13,483 nucleotides of DNA from Nanobdellota archaeon (GCA_012030815.1 JAAUVF010000006.1:1-13483); one strand, 5' to 3'. Positions 1 to 7,298 are shown, counted from the stretch's first letter. The notes: generated from the sequence alone by a model not told the origin. Made by a program: numbers and translations.

Positions 1-327
1 ATAATATAGCTGTTGGTATAATTTACAGATAGAGATTTTGCAGTAAAAATTGTAGCTCATGCTTATCAGATTACAACTCCTGTAAAACAAATTATGTCAA
101 CTCCTCTAATCACAATAGGTCCAGATGAATCTGTGTGGATGATTAGTGATCTAATGTATACTAGAGGTATTCGTAAATTACCAGTTATAGAAGATGATAA
201 AGTCATAGGAATTATTACGGCTACTGATTTAGTAAATCATCTTGCAATAGCAACAGATGATGATATTAGAAAAATGTATCACGAATCAATTATCAAAGTA
301 TACAAACAATATAGTCCATACAATTGA
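1..327 (+). CDS. CBS-domain protein, C-terminal part (5' partial, frameshifted)
   Basis: This is the tail of a protein with paired CBS domains, which usually bind adenine nucleotides and regulate an attached or partner protein. From about base 25 the frame reads TDRDFAVKIVAH, the end of a first CBS domain. A complete second CBS domain follows, with MSTPLITIGPDESV, RGIRKLPVIEDD and KVIGIITATDLV. The bases before 24 fit only in another frame (bases 3-23 read NIAVGII). Joined, they give the usual GII-TDRDF of a CBS domain if one T of the TTT at 22-24 is removed. As sequenced, stops at 7 and 19 close the downstream frame, so the ATG at 94 lies inside the domain and is not a real start. The true start is left of the window. 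The stop directly abuts the stop of the convergent crcB gene. No effector domain is visible, so the regulated process is unknown. Confidence 0.8.
22..24 (+). other. Apparent +1 frameshift (extra T) in the CBS gene
   Basis: The TTT at 22-24 interrupts the CBS reading frame. Removing one T converts ATT-T-ACA-GAT-AGA into ATT-ACA-GAT-AGA, giving the consensus order I-T-D-R-D. The indel is inferred from protein family similarity only. Confidence 0.75.
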
Positions 328-708
328 TTAATTATTTATTATAACAGACATTAACGATTTTCCACCAATTAAAGCACCAATAGATAATCCAATGTTTGCA
401 ATTAGATTAATAGCTAAAGCGCCATAATGCTGATTATCTAATAGATTACTAGAATCTAATGCAAATGATGACATGGTGGTAAGTGAACCACAAAAACCTA
501 CTGCAGCTAATAGCGAATATCTTCCATCAAGATTCCATTGTTCTGATAAAATGACAAATATTCCTAAGATAAATGCTCCAAGTACATTTACAATCAAAAC
601 ATTGAGAGGTATAGTGTTAAATAATAATGGAGATTCTGTGATTTTATATCTTAGAAAAGCTCCAAGTACAGATCCAACTGCTAAAAATACAAACTCTAAA
701 CCCTTCAT
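328..708 (-). CDS. crcB: Fluoride ion channel CrcB/Fluc
   Basis: A 126-residue integral membrane protein of the CrcB/Fluc family, which exports toxic fluoride as a dual-topology dimer in the cytoplasmic membrane. The length and four hydrophobic segments (about 4-20, 34-54, 64-84 and 97-118) are typical. Family signatures are visible: GAFLRY at 16-21, the helix-2 Asn in NVLG at 41-44, and GFCGSLTTMSSF at 71-82, which matches the family's GFCGG-TTFSTF motif. The first Phe of the TTFSTF element is Met79 here, while Phe82 is kept. The gene is convergent with the CBS gene with no gap between the stops. Only one copy is in view, consistent with a homodimer, although a second paralogue elsewhere is possible. 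No fluoride riboswitch is evident upstream, and riboswitches of that class are not usual in this lineage. Confidence 0.93.
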   Translation of the reverse strand: MKGLEFVFLAVGSVLGAFLRYKITESPLLFNTIPLNVLIVNVLGAFILGIFVILSEQWNLDGRYSLLAAVGFCGSLTTMSSFALDSSNLLDNQHYGALAINLIANIGLSIGALIGGKSLMSVIINN

Positions 709-810
709 GATTTATCTCTAATTTTTGGATTATTAGATATTATTAGTTTAAAAGATGATTTTTTACTTATATCATGACTGTAAAAGTTATTTTTAATGCT
801 AAACTGAGGA

Positions 811-819
811 TTTTTATAG
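811..819 (+). promoter_or_regulatory. TATA box for the DUF1059 gene
   Basis: TTTTTATAG lies with its centre about 27 bases before the ATG at 842, the spacing expected for a leaderless archaeal transcript beginning at the start codon. No ribosome binding site precedes the ATG. Confidence 0.55.
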
Positions 820-841
820 CTTTGATAATTTTTCTGAATGA

Positions 842-1036
842 ATGACGCTAAAATTAAGATGTCAAGATTATGGGTTTGAGTGTGATTTCATTTTGGAAGG
901 AGTAAAAAACGTCACACTCCTTGAAAAACTAAGACAACACTTTGAAGAGGAACATGGAATTGAATATACAGCTGAGGCAATCACTCAAATGATTGTTAAT
1001 CGTGGTCACTCTTTAGAATCTATTCAAAAAGAGTAG
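842..1036 (+). CDS. DUF1059 family small protein
   Basis: A 64-residue soluble protein matching the DUF1059 family pattern: CQDYGFECDFILEG near the N-terminus, then a helix ending in HFEEEHGI. Cys7, Cys14, His33 and His38 form a C-x6-C-x18-H-x4-H arrangement that could bind a metal, although metal binding is an inference. The family is common in archaea and some bacteria and has no established function. The ATG at 842 fits the TATA box upstream. The ATG at 838 is out of frame and closes after about a dozen codons. It appears monocistronic, with T-runs following the stop. Confidence 0.85.
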   Translation: MTLKLRCQDYGFECDFILEGVKNVTLLEKLRQHFEEEHGIEYTAEAITQMIVNRGHSLESIQKE

Positions 1037-1045
1037 AATTATTAA

Positions 1046-1063
1046 TTTTATTTTTAATTTTTT
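1046..1063 (+). terminator. T-rich terminator after the DUF1059 gene
   Basis: Two T-runs (five at 1051-1055 and six at 1058-1063) follow the stop within 30 bases. Archaeal RNA polymerase terminates at such oligo-T tracts without needing a hairpin. The rest of the 187-base gap up to the TFB gene is AT-rich with no RNA gene or repeat that I can see, apart from the T-rich TFB promoter region at about 1187-1206. Confidence 0.45.
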
Positions 1064-1223
1064 AACAAATTTATTTTAACATTTATTATAAAGTAGTTTC
1101 CATGTTAATTAGAATTAGATTTTAAAAAATTAGAGGAATTTTTTGAAGTTAAAGTTATCTTTTGATCTTAAAATTACCTATTTCAATTTATTTTTATTTT
1201 ATTAAACACAATAGTATCTAGTA

Positions 1224-2143
1224 GTGTTAGAAAATTATTCAAATGATTACGATGTCAAGTGTAAACTAGACACTTGCAAAACCTATCCCATAATAACAGA
1301 TTCTGAAAGAGGAGAGATGTTTTGTGGGGGATGCGGGCTTGTACTAGTGCAAAACATATTGGATGCTTCAAATGAAAACAATAGCTATAGTCAAGAAGAT
1401 TTTATGAAATTATCAAGAACAGGTCCTGCAACATCATTAACAATGTATGATAGAGGATTATCAAGCGTAATTGGGACTAACAAAGACTCTTCAGGTAATG
1501 TTTTATCAAATAAAACAAAATATGAGTTTAACAGGCTTCGTACATGGGATCAGAGAAGTAAGTCTAGATCAACTGCAACATTAAGCAAAGCTTTTACCTT
1601 ATTGAATGGAATGAAAACAAAATTAGGAATACCAGATAATGTCGTTGAAAATGCAGCTTATATTTATAGAAAAATTTCAAGTGCAAAACTTACAAGAGGT
1701 AGAACTATGGCTTCTTTAGTTTCTGCATCTTTGTATGCAGCATGTAGAGAGAACAACATACCTAGAACATTAGACGATATTGCAGATGCAGGAAATATTG
1801 AAAGAAGAATTCTATCTAGAGATTTGAGAACAATTATCAAAAAACTAGGATTAAATCTAAATCAATACGATACTTCATCTTTTATTTCCAAAATTTCAAA
1901 CAATATGAATTTGAAAGAAAAAACAAAACGTGATGCTTTTGATATCTTAAAACGTTGTGAAATGAAAGAGATTACTGCAGGAAAACATCCCGTAGCTCAA
2001 GCAGCTGCTTCATTGTATATTGCATGTATAATTAATAATGAGAAAGTTAGTCAAAAAAAATTGCAATAGAATCTGGAGTAAGTGATGTAACCATAAGAAA
2101 TAGAGTTCTATTAATTAAAAAGACACTTAAAATTGCAGAATAA
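1224..2143 (+). CDS. tfb: Transcription initiation factor TFB (TFIIB-like), frameshifted near the 3' end
   Basis: TFB bridges TBP on the TATA box to RNA polymerase and fixes the transcription start. Residues 13-38 form the N-terminal zinc ribbon (C13, C18, C34, C37, with SERGEMFCGGCG). A linker (about 60-115) contains the reader/finger region, and two cyclin-like repeats follow (about 117-210 and 218-306). The second repeat shows KHPVAQAAASLYIAC. The start is GTG at 1224, since an in-frame TAG at 1212 blocks anything earlier. The frame as sequenced stops at 2067-2069. Family sequence continues in another frame (IAIESGVSDVTIRNR) to a TAA at 2141-2143. Adding one A to the eight-A run at 2053-2060 restores a 306-residue protein of normal TFB length. 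The first zinc-ribbon Cys pair is spaced C-x4-C instead of the usual C-x2-C. Organisms of this group often have several TFBs, so this may be one paralogue of several. Confidence 0.9.
2053..2060 (+). other. Apparent frameshift at an A8 run in the TFB gene
   Basis: The run of eight A at 2053-2060 is where the TFB frame breaks. One added A gives Ser-Gln-Lys-Lys-Ile-Ala, equivalent to the family's SQ-DIA motif, and opens the last 27 residues. Loss of one A in a homopolymer is the simplest explanation. Confidence 0.75.
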
Positions 2144-2167
2144 GTAATCTTGAATTAAAAAATAAAT

Positions 2168-2386
2168 TTATTTAAAGAAATCAAATTCTTGATCTCTTTT
2201 TTGTTTAGGTAGATCTTCCATAACTGCTTGTACTACTTCATTGTGATTGTATGTAAGATGTCGTAGAAATTTTGCGGATTCATCAGCTCTTTTTTTTGCA
2301 TCTGCAAATAGCATTTCTGGGCTACTTAATTCATTCATTATAGTAGTGCATTCTTTGCATGGTTCAAAATCAAGATATAATTTCAT
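2168..2386 (-). CDS. Small CxxC protein, third gene of the hsp20-cdc48 operon
   Basis: I do not recognise the family of this 72-residue soluble protein. It has one CxxC pair (Cys10 and Cys13, in EPCKEC) near the N-terminus, a largely helical middle rich in Glu, Lys and Ala, and an acidic/aromatic end (QEFDFFK). There is no signal peptide or membrane segment. It lies 35 bases after the cdc48 stop on the same strand and has a strong Shine-Dalgarno-like site, which argues that it is translated and co-transcribed with cdc48. A single CxxC could bind a metal as a dimer or act as a redox pair. A role as a Cdc48 cofactor is conceivable only from position. Convergent with TFB, with an A6 run at 2157-2162 that would be a U-rich terminator on this strand. 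Confidence 0.75.
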   Translation of the reverse strand: MKLYLDFEPCKECTTIMNELSSPEMLFADAKKRADESAKFLRHLTYNHNEVVQAVMEDLPKQKRDQEFDFFK

Positions 2387-2395
2387 TAATTGGTG

Positions 2396-2404
2396 TCATC
2401 TCCC
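2396..2404 (-). promoter_or_regulatory. Shine-Dalgarno-like site for the small CxxC protein
   Basis: On the minus strand this reads GGGAGATGA, ending nine bases before the ATG. It is close to the archaeal ideal GGAGGTGA (seven of eight bases in GGAGATGA). It supports the chosen start and an internal operon position. Confidence 0.65.
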
Positions 2405-2421
2405 TTAGTATTTAGACTATT

Positions 2422-4557
2422 TTATGGGTTAGGAATAAGAGCCTCTATTTTTCGAGGCTTTACCTTATAGATTGAATCAACCAGATCTTCTTGTGATATC
2501 TTGATATCTTTTACATTCTTAGATTTTCCATCAACGTGTCTCTTTAGAGCGGTAATTGCAGCTCTATTTGCAACTGCTGCAATTTCAGCACCACTGAATC
2601 CGTCTGTTAATTCTACTAGTTTTGTTATGTTTACATCACTAGTAAGTGGTTTCTTTTTGGTGTGAATTTTGAAGATATGTTGTCTTCCTGATGAGTCAGG
2701 GTTTGGAACTTCAATGATTTTATCAAATCTTCCAGGTCTTAGTAGTGCTTCATCTACGATATCTAATCTATTTGTTGCACCAATAATCAATACATTATGT
2801 AATTCTTCAAGTCCATCAATTTCAGTTAAAATTTGAGATACGACATTTTCTGTTACATGTGAAACCGAATCTCCACTACCTCTTCGTGGCACAAGGGCAT
2901 CAACTTCATCTAAAAAGATAATACATGGAGCGGCTTGTCGTGCTTTTCTGAAAATTTCTCTAACTCCTTTTTCAGATTCTCCTACCCATTTTGAAAGTAA
3001 TTCAGGACCTTTGATACTGATAAAGTTAGATTCTGTCATTTTAGCAAGTGCTTTTGCAATCAAAGTTTTTCCAGTTCCAGGTGGACCATGAAGTAGAATT
3101 CCCTTTGGACTTTCTACATTGACATAATCAAATGCTTCTTTGTATTTCATTGGCCATTCAACTGCCTCTAAAAGTTCTTCTTTTAGTTTATCTAAACCAC
3201 CAACATCATCCCAGCTAACGTCTGGAATTTGTACTTGTACTTCTCGTAGAGCACTAGGTCTTACTTCTTTTAATGCATCTCTAAAGTCTTCACTTATGAT
3301 TTTTATCTTTTGAAGAATTTCAGAAGAAATTTTTTCTTCATTAAGATCAATTTCAGGAAGAAGCTTACGAAGAGATCTCATTGCAGCTTCTTTAGATAGC
3401 ACTTCTAAATCAGCACCTACAAACCCATGTGTAATTTTTGAGATTTGTTTTAGATCTACTTTTTCATCAAGTGGCATTCCGCGTGTATGAATTGAAAGAA
3501 TGTCAAATCTACCTTCAGTATCAGGAATTCCAATTTCTATTTCTCTATCAAATCTGCCTGGTCTTCTAAGTGCTGGATCTATTGAATCTGGCCTGTTAGT
3601 TGCAGCAATTACTACAACTTTTCCTCTAGATTTCATTCCATCCATTAATGTTAGAAGTTGTGAAACTATTCTTTTCTCAACTTCGCCTGAAACTTCATCT
3701 CTTTTTGGAGCAATAGAATCAATTTCATCTATGAAAATAATACTAGGAGCATTTTCTTCAGCCTGTGAGAATATTTCTCTAATTTTTTCCTCACTTTCTC
3801 CATAATATTTTCCCATAATTTCAGGACCGCTAAGTGAAATGAAATGAGCGTTGGTTTCTCCAGCTACCGCTTTTGCAAGTAGAGTTTTTCCAGTTCCTGG
3901 TGGACCATATAACAACACACCTTTTGGTGCCTCTACGCCTATTTTTTCAAATAATTCAGGATGTCTCATTGGTAATTCAACCATCTCACGAATTTTTAGC
4001 ACCTCGTGTTTTAGGCCTCCAAGTTCATCATATGTAATTCGTGGAACTGATGCATCAACTGCTTTAGTCATTGATCCAAGTTTGAAGATTGTTTCTTCTG
4101 TAACAATTACTGGTTTTGATGGTTTAGTACTAGTTATAATAAACTGAACTCTCCCTCCCATCTGTGTATTTAGAGATATTGAATCTCCGGTTGTAAAAAC
4201 ATGATTAAGATAATTGTAAATCATATAATCTTGTAATCCTTCAGCTGAAATTTTTTCAGTTGGTGATAAAACAATCTGTTCTGCCTTTTCAGCTTCAACT
4301 GATTTTAATGAGATTTTATCGCCTATTCCTGCACCAATATTTTGTCTTGTTATTCCGTCAATTTTGATTATTTCTGCACCATATTCTTCAGGTGCTCCAG
4401 GCCAAAGCTTTACATGTGTTTTTTTATTATATGTTAATTCCAAAATTTGTCCTGTATTCCATTTTTGCTCCTCAATAATTTTAGGATCAACTATTGCTCT
4501 GCCTTTTCCAACATGTTGTTGTGGAATTTCATCTATTTTTAAAATAATTTCACTCAT
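2422..4557 (-). CDS. cdc48: Cdc48/p97/VAT-type two-ring AAA+ ATPase
   Basis: A 711-residue hexameric ATP-driven unfoldase that extracts and unfolds proteins, often for the proteasome. Residues 1-170 match the Cdc48 N-domain (double-psi barrel plus second lobe, with [10 protein letters not shown] at 51-60). The first AAA+ domain has Walker A GPPGTGKT at 218-225, Walker B IIFIDEID at 273-280 (Asp277, Glu278), and the second region of homology with RRPGRFDR at 331-338. The second has Walker A at 491-498, IIFLDEVD at 546-553 and LRPGRFD at 606-612. All key catalytic residues of both rings are present. The C-terminus ends KIEALIPNP and has no HbYX motif, so docking into the proteasome by that route is not supported. 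A GAGGT site six bases before the ATG decides the start. The gene follows hsp20 by 27 bases, so the holdase and the unfoldase are probably co-transcribed. Confidence 0.97.
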   Translation of the reverse strand: MSEIILKIDEIPQQHVGKGRAIVDPKIIEEQKWNTGQILELTYNKKTHVKLWPGAPEEYGAEIIKIDGITRQNIGAGIGDKISLKSVEAEKAEQIVLSPTEKISAEGLQDYMIYNYLNHVFTTGDSISLNTQMGGRVQFIITSTKPSKPVIVTEETIFKLGSMTKAVDASVPRITYDELGGLKHEVLKIREMVELPMRHPELFEKIGVEAPKGVLLYGPPGTGKTLLAKAVAGETNAHFISLSGPEIMGKYYGESEEKIREIFSQAEENAPSIIFIDEIDSIAPKRDEVSGEVEKRIVSQLLTLMDGMKSRGKVVVIAATNRPDSIDPALRRPGRFDREIEIGIPDTEGRFDILSIHTRGMPLDEKVDLKQISKITHGFVGADLEVLSKEAAMRSLRKLLPEIDLNEEKISSEILQKIKIISEDFRDALKEVRPSALREVQVQIPDVSWDDVGGLDKLKEELLEAVEWPMKYKEAFDYVNVESPKGILLHGPPGTGKTLIAKALAKMTESNFISIKGPELLSKWVGESEKGVREIFRKARQAAPCIIFLDEVDALVPRRGSGDSVSHVTENVVSQILTEIDGLEELHNVLIIGATNRLDIVDEALLRPGRFDKIIEVPNPDSSGRQHIFKIHTKKKPLTSDVNITKLVELTDGFSGAEIAAVANRAAITALKRHVDGKSKNVKDIKISQEDLVDSIYKVKPRKIEALIPNP

Positions 4558-4560
4558 ATC

Positions 4561-4568
4561 ATTACCTC
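4561..4568 (-). promoter_or_regulatory. Ribosome binding site for cdc48
   Basis: The minus strand reads GAGGTAAT just upstream of the cdc48 ATG, with GAGGT spaced six bases from it. The presence of an RBS here, against its absence at hsp20, fits an internal operon gene. Confidence 0.6.
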
Positions 4569-4584
4569 AAAAATTAAATGGGGT

Positions 4585-5082
4585 TTATTCAACCTCCACC
4601 TTTTTGCCTTTTGGTTTTTCATCTTCAATCAATTTGAAGACTAGTTCAAGAATCCCATTTTTGTAAGATGCTTTTGCAGAATTTTCATCAACTTTATGAT
4701 TGATTGGGACTTTAGCATGATATTTCTTTATTCCGTGTTCTGCAGAAATATCTACAATCTTATCTTGTACTAGAATTTTAACATCTGTCTTTTCAACCCC
4801 CGGCATTTCTGCTACAAGTTTTACTAGTTTTTCTTTTTCATCTACAATTGCATCTACAATTGGTTCTCTAGAATCTGATGTTGGAAGTAATCCTGGTTTT
4901 ACATTTCCATATTCTTTTACAGTAGGTTTTCCATCAGGACCAACAGTCATTGTATAACCATAATAAATTGGGCCAGTATTGGAATCACTTTTCTTGAATT
5001 CTTCAAATATGTCATCTATATCAAAAAATGAGCCTGACATTCTCTTGAAGATTCTATCAAATTCATCATCAAATATTGTCAT
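4585..5082 (-). CDS. hsp20: Hsp20/alpha-crystallin small heat-shock protein
   Basis: A 165-residue ATP-independent holdase that keeps unfolding proteins soluble in the cytoplasm. An N-terminal helical arm (about 1-35) is followed by a segment YYGYTMTVGPDGKPTV (40-55), common in archaeal members. The alpha-crystallin domain spans about 73-152, with the domain-closing signature AKASYKNGILEL at 136-147. The C-terminal tail contains VEV (162-164), which can serve as the I/V-x-I/V motif for oligomer contact. The ATG is close to the promoter region and has no clear Shine-Dalgarno site. It is the first gene of the hsp20-cdc48-small protein operon, and a perfect palindrome sits between its likely TATA element and its start, suggesting repressor control. 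Confidence 0.93.
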   Translation of the reverse strand: MTIFDDEFDRIFKRMSGSFFDIDDIFEEFKKSDSNTGPIYYGYTMTVGPDGKPTVKEYGNVKPGLLPTSDSREPIVDAIVDEKEKLVKLVAEMPGVEKTDVKILVQDKIVDISAEHGIKKYHAKVPINHKVDENSAKASYKNGILELVFKLIEDEKPKGKKVEVE

Positions 5083-5095
5083 ATTTATCTACTAT

Positions 5096-5113
5096 ATGTA
5101 ATATATATTACAT
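5096..5113. promoter_or_regulatory. Palindrome 1, putative operator on the hsp20 side
   Basis: An 18-base perfect inverted repeat with half-site ATGTAATAT. It starts 14 bases upstream of the hsp20 ATG and overlaps or abuts the AT-rich TATA candidates (TTATATAATG on the minus strand, 5111-5120). A protein bound here would block TBP/TFB or polymerase at the hsp20 promoter. The core TGTAATAT/ATATTACA is shared with the second palindrome. No protein is known from the sequence to bind it. Confidence 0.6.
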
Positions 5114-5132
5114 TATATAAATATTATGTATA

Positions 5133-5154
5133 ATTATGTAATATATTACATAAT
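5133..5154. promoter_or_regulatory. Palindrome 2, putative operator on the ACT-like gene side
   Basis: A 22-base perfect inverted repeat with half-site ATTATGTAATA. Its centre is 39 bases from that of palindrome 1. It abuts the upstream edge of the TATA candidate ATTATTATAT (5155-5164) for the rightward gene at 5188. Its core TGTAATATATTACA is two bases shorter in the middle than the core of palindrome 1. Confidence 0.6.
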
Positions 5155-5164
5155 ATTATTATAT
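5155..5164 (+). promoter_or_regulatory. TATA candidate for the ACT-like gene
   Basis: ATTATTATAT has its centre about 28 bases before the ATG at 5188, as expected for a leaderless message. The whole region is AT-rich, so other registers are possible. Confidence 0.4.
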
Positions 5165-5187
5165 CTGACATAGTATAATTATGCCTA

Positions 5188-5856
5188 ATGAGAAATACAG
5201 GTATGTCTATTCCTGAATTGGTAAGGGAGATCATTACAAGAAATCGTTCAATTTATGATTGTATGAAAATGGATTTGATTAACTATACAGCATTAGCTGT
5301 AAAGATTCAGCCAGAAATTGAAAGAATTTTGGGCAGTGCTGTAAATCTCAATACAGTTGTAGTTGCTATAAAACGATATGCAGATTCATTTGAAATTAAA
5401 GAGAATATCAGAGAAGAATCTGTTTTGAAAAATGCTAGACTTGCATTAACTGATGGAATAATGGATATCAAATTTTCTATGAAAGATTTTGCAGGAATGG
5501 ATACCATGACAATTTTGGATAAATTTTCAAAAATCACTAATAATTATGAATTTTTTAGATTGTCTGACTCATTTAGATTTCTTACAGAGGATATGGAAAG
5601 TATTAGGCAAATTTTTGAAAATGTACCAAATAATGAAAGCATGTTTAGTACGGGTCTTGCAAAGATTAGAATTTCAATTCCAATAAATCAGAATCAATCA
5701 GATGTAGTATCATATGTTGCAGAAATTTTACATGATAATGGGATAGAACTTGTAAATGCATTTTTCAGTCAAGAGAGCATAATTATAATTCTAAATGAAA
5801 AAGATGCCTCAAGAGCATATGAAATACTTCATTCTGATATAGTTAAAATCTCATAA
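5188..5856 (+). CDS. Archaeal protein with helical N-domain and ACT-like C-domain, possible regulator
   Basis: A 222-residue soluble protein. Residues 6-65 (SIPELVREII, DLINYTALAVKIQPEI, VVVAIKRYAD) resemble an N-terminal module seen in uncharacterised archaeal proteins. It is helix-rich and could be a winged-helix-like fold. Residues about 75-145 form a middle region with alternating strands and helices. Residues about 155-222 (KIRISIPINQNQ, VVSYVAEILHDNGIELVNAFFSQESIIIILNE, AYEIL) have the strand-helix order of an ACT-type small-molecule-binding domain. There is no catalytic domain, so a sensory or regulatory role is the likeliest inference. It is divergent from the hsp20 operon across 105 bases that hold two palindromes, so it is a candidate for the protein that binds them, but no classical recognition helix can be assigned by eye. 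The ATG at 5203 (MSIPEL) is an alternative start. Confidence 0.7.
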   Translation: MRNTGMSIPELVREIITRNRSIYDCMKMDLINYTALAVKIQPEIERILGSAVNLNTVVVAIKRYADSFEIKENIREESVLKNARLALTDGIMDIKFSMKDFAGMDTMTILDKFSKITNNYEFFRLSDSFRFLTEDMESIRQIFENVPNNESMFSTGLAKIRISIPINQNQSDVVSYVAEILHDNGIELVNAFFSQESIIIILNEKDASRAYEILHSDIVKIS

Positions 5857-5900
5857 ATTCAAAAAATAGTATAGATTATCAGAATATTTGATCTCATAGG

Positions 5901-5908
5901 ATATATTC
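5901..5908 (+). promoter_or_regulatory. TATA box for the NDH-2-like gene
   Basis: ATATATTC has its centre about 28 bases before the TTG at 5932, supporting a leaderless transcript that starts at the unusual TTG codon. Confidence 0.45.
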
Positions 5909-5931
5909 AGTAATTTTATGGTATTAGATAA

Positions 5932-7290
5932 TTGGCCAAGAATAAGAAGAAAATAGTCGTTTTAGGAGGGGGTTTTGCAGGAGTAGAATGTGCTAGAAAA
6001 TTAGAGTCTTTTTTTAAAAATAATTCTGAAGTTGAAATAACAATGGTAAGTGAAGATAATTTTCTATTATTTACTCCAATGTTACCTCAGGTAGCATCAG
6101 GCATAATTGAAACAAGACATATTGTAATGCCTATTAGAGCAATTTGTAAAAAAATAAAATTTTATGAAGGTAGAATTAAAAATGTAGATCCATTTGGAAA
6201 ACTTGTAACATTATGGGGTACTGGTGAAAAACGAGGTATCTCACTTGATTATGATTATTTAGTAGTTGCATTAGGTAGTGAAACTAATTTTTTTGGTATG
6301 GCAGATGTTGAAAAAAATGCATATACAATGAAGACGCTTAATGACGCAGTTGTATTAAGAAATAGAGTAGTAGATATGCTTGAACAAGCCGATAATGAAA
6401 CTGATACTATTCTTCGTGATAGTCTTTTAACATTTGTAATAGTAGGAGGAGGTTTTGCAGGAATTGAAACTGCAGGAGAGTTATTAGATTTATTGTTAGA
6501 TGCGAGAAAACATTATCCTACAATTCACAAAGACGATATTCGTGTTATAGTTTTAGAAGCTCTTCCAATGATTCTTCCAGGTTTTAATGAAAAGTTAGCA
6601 GATTTTTCAAAAGTAAAAATGATAGAAAGGGGTATTGACATACGACTTAAAACAGCTGTAACAAGTTTTGATGGAACAGAGGTTACTGTAAAATCATTAG
6701 ATGAAATGCCAAAGGATTCTGTGGATGAATCAAAGATTAGTGTGATTAGAACTAAAACATTGATTTGGACTGCAGGTGTTACACCAGTAAATACAATCAA
6801 AAGATCAATGTTCAAAACAGATAAGGGTAAAATTATTGTAAACGACTTTCTTGAAGTTCCAGAATTTCCAGGAGTTTTTGCAATCGGAGATTGTGCTTTA
6901 TTTATGGATCCCCAAACAAATAGACCATTTGCACCAACTGCACAAATAGCTGAAGCACAAGCCAAAATTGCTGCTCATAATCTTAATGCCATAATTAAAA
7001 ATTCAGAAAAGAAAAAATTTGTTTATCATTCTAAGGGACAAATGGCAATTATTGGAAAAAGAACAGGAATTGCAACATTTTTGGGAATGAATATTTCCGG
7101 ATTTTTAGCTTGGCTTATTTGGAGAAATGTATATCTATCAAAAATTCCATCACCTGATAAAAAAGTCAGAATTTTTCTGGATTGGTTAATAGATTTATTT
7201 TATGATAGAGATATTTCAAGACTAAAATTATTGAAACGTGAAACAGAAAAAGAATACAAAGTTCTTGATGAAGTAGATGATGTTTGGTAA
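5932..7290 (+). CDS. ndh: Type II NADH dehydrogenase-like FAD oxidoreductase
   Basis: A 452-residue flavoprotein of the pyridine nucleotide-disulphide oxidoreductase class. The NDH-2 branch passes electrons from NAD(P)H to quinone at the inner membrane face without pumping protons. The FAD-binding motif is GGGFAG at 12-17 (after KIVVL). The second dinucleotide (NAD(P)H) motif is GGGFAG at 172-177, and the second FAD contact is VFAIGDCA at 315-322. AQIAEAQ at 337-343 matches the NDH-2 quinone-site AQ motif. The C-terminal part (FLAWLIWRNVYL at 391-402, then RIFLDWLIDLFY at 413-424) looks like membrane-anchoring amphipathic helices, as in NDH-2. The start is TTG at 5932, since the codon directly before it is an in-frame TAA and the next Met is too far inside. 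It could also be a related sulfide:quinone reductase-like enzyme, but redox Cys pairs are not seen. Confidence 0.88.
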   Translation: MAKNKKKIVVLGGGFAGVECARKLESFFKNNSEVEITMVSEDNFLLFTPMLPQVASGIIETRHIVMPIRAICKKIKFYEGRIKNVDPFGKLVTLWGTGEKRGISLDYDYLVVALGSETNFFGMADVEKNAYTMKTLNDAVVLRNRVVDMLEQADNETDTILRDSLLTFVIVGGGFAGIETAGELLDLLLDARKHYPTIHKDDIRVIVLEALPMILPGFNEKLADFSKVKMIERGIDIRLKTAVTSFDGTEVTVKSLDEMPKDSVDESKISVIRTKTLIWTAGVTPVNTIKRSMFKTDKGKIIVNDFLEVPEFPGVFAIGDCALFMDPQTNRPFAPTAQIAEAQAKIAAHNLNAIIKNSEKKKFVYHSKGQMAIIGKRTGIATFLGMNISGFLAWLIWRNVYLSKIPSPDKKVRIFLDWLIDLFYDRDISRLKLLKRETEKEYKVLDEVDDVW

Positions 7291-7298
7291 AAAGAGAA

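Noticed and set aside
473..721. 82-codon open frame opposite crcB
   Set aside because: It is antisense to a well-supported membrane protein and has no recognisable character.
1037..1223. Possible small RNA gene in the AT-rich gap before TFB
   Set aside because: No tRNA-like or C/D-box arrangement and no stable hairpin could be seen; the T-runs and TATA-like sequence explain it.
3500..4666. Several plus-strand open frames of about 100 codons across cdc48
   Set aside because: They are antisense shadows of cdc48 and its upstream end, with no promoter or family similarity.
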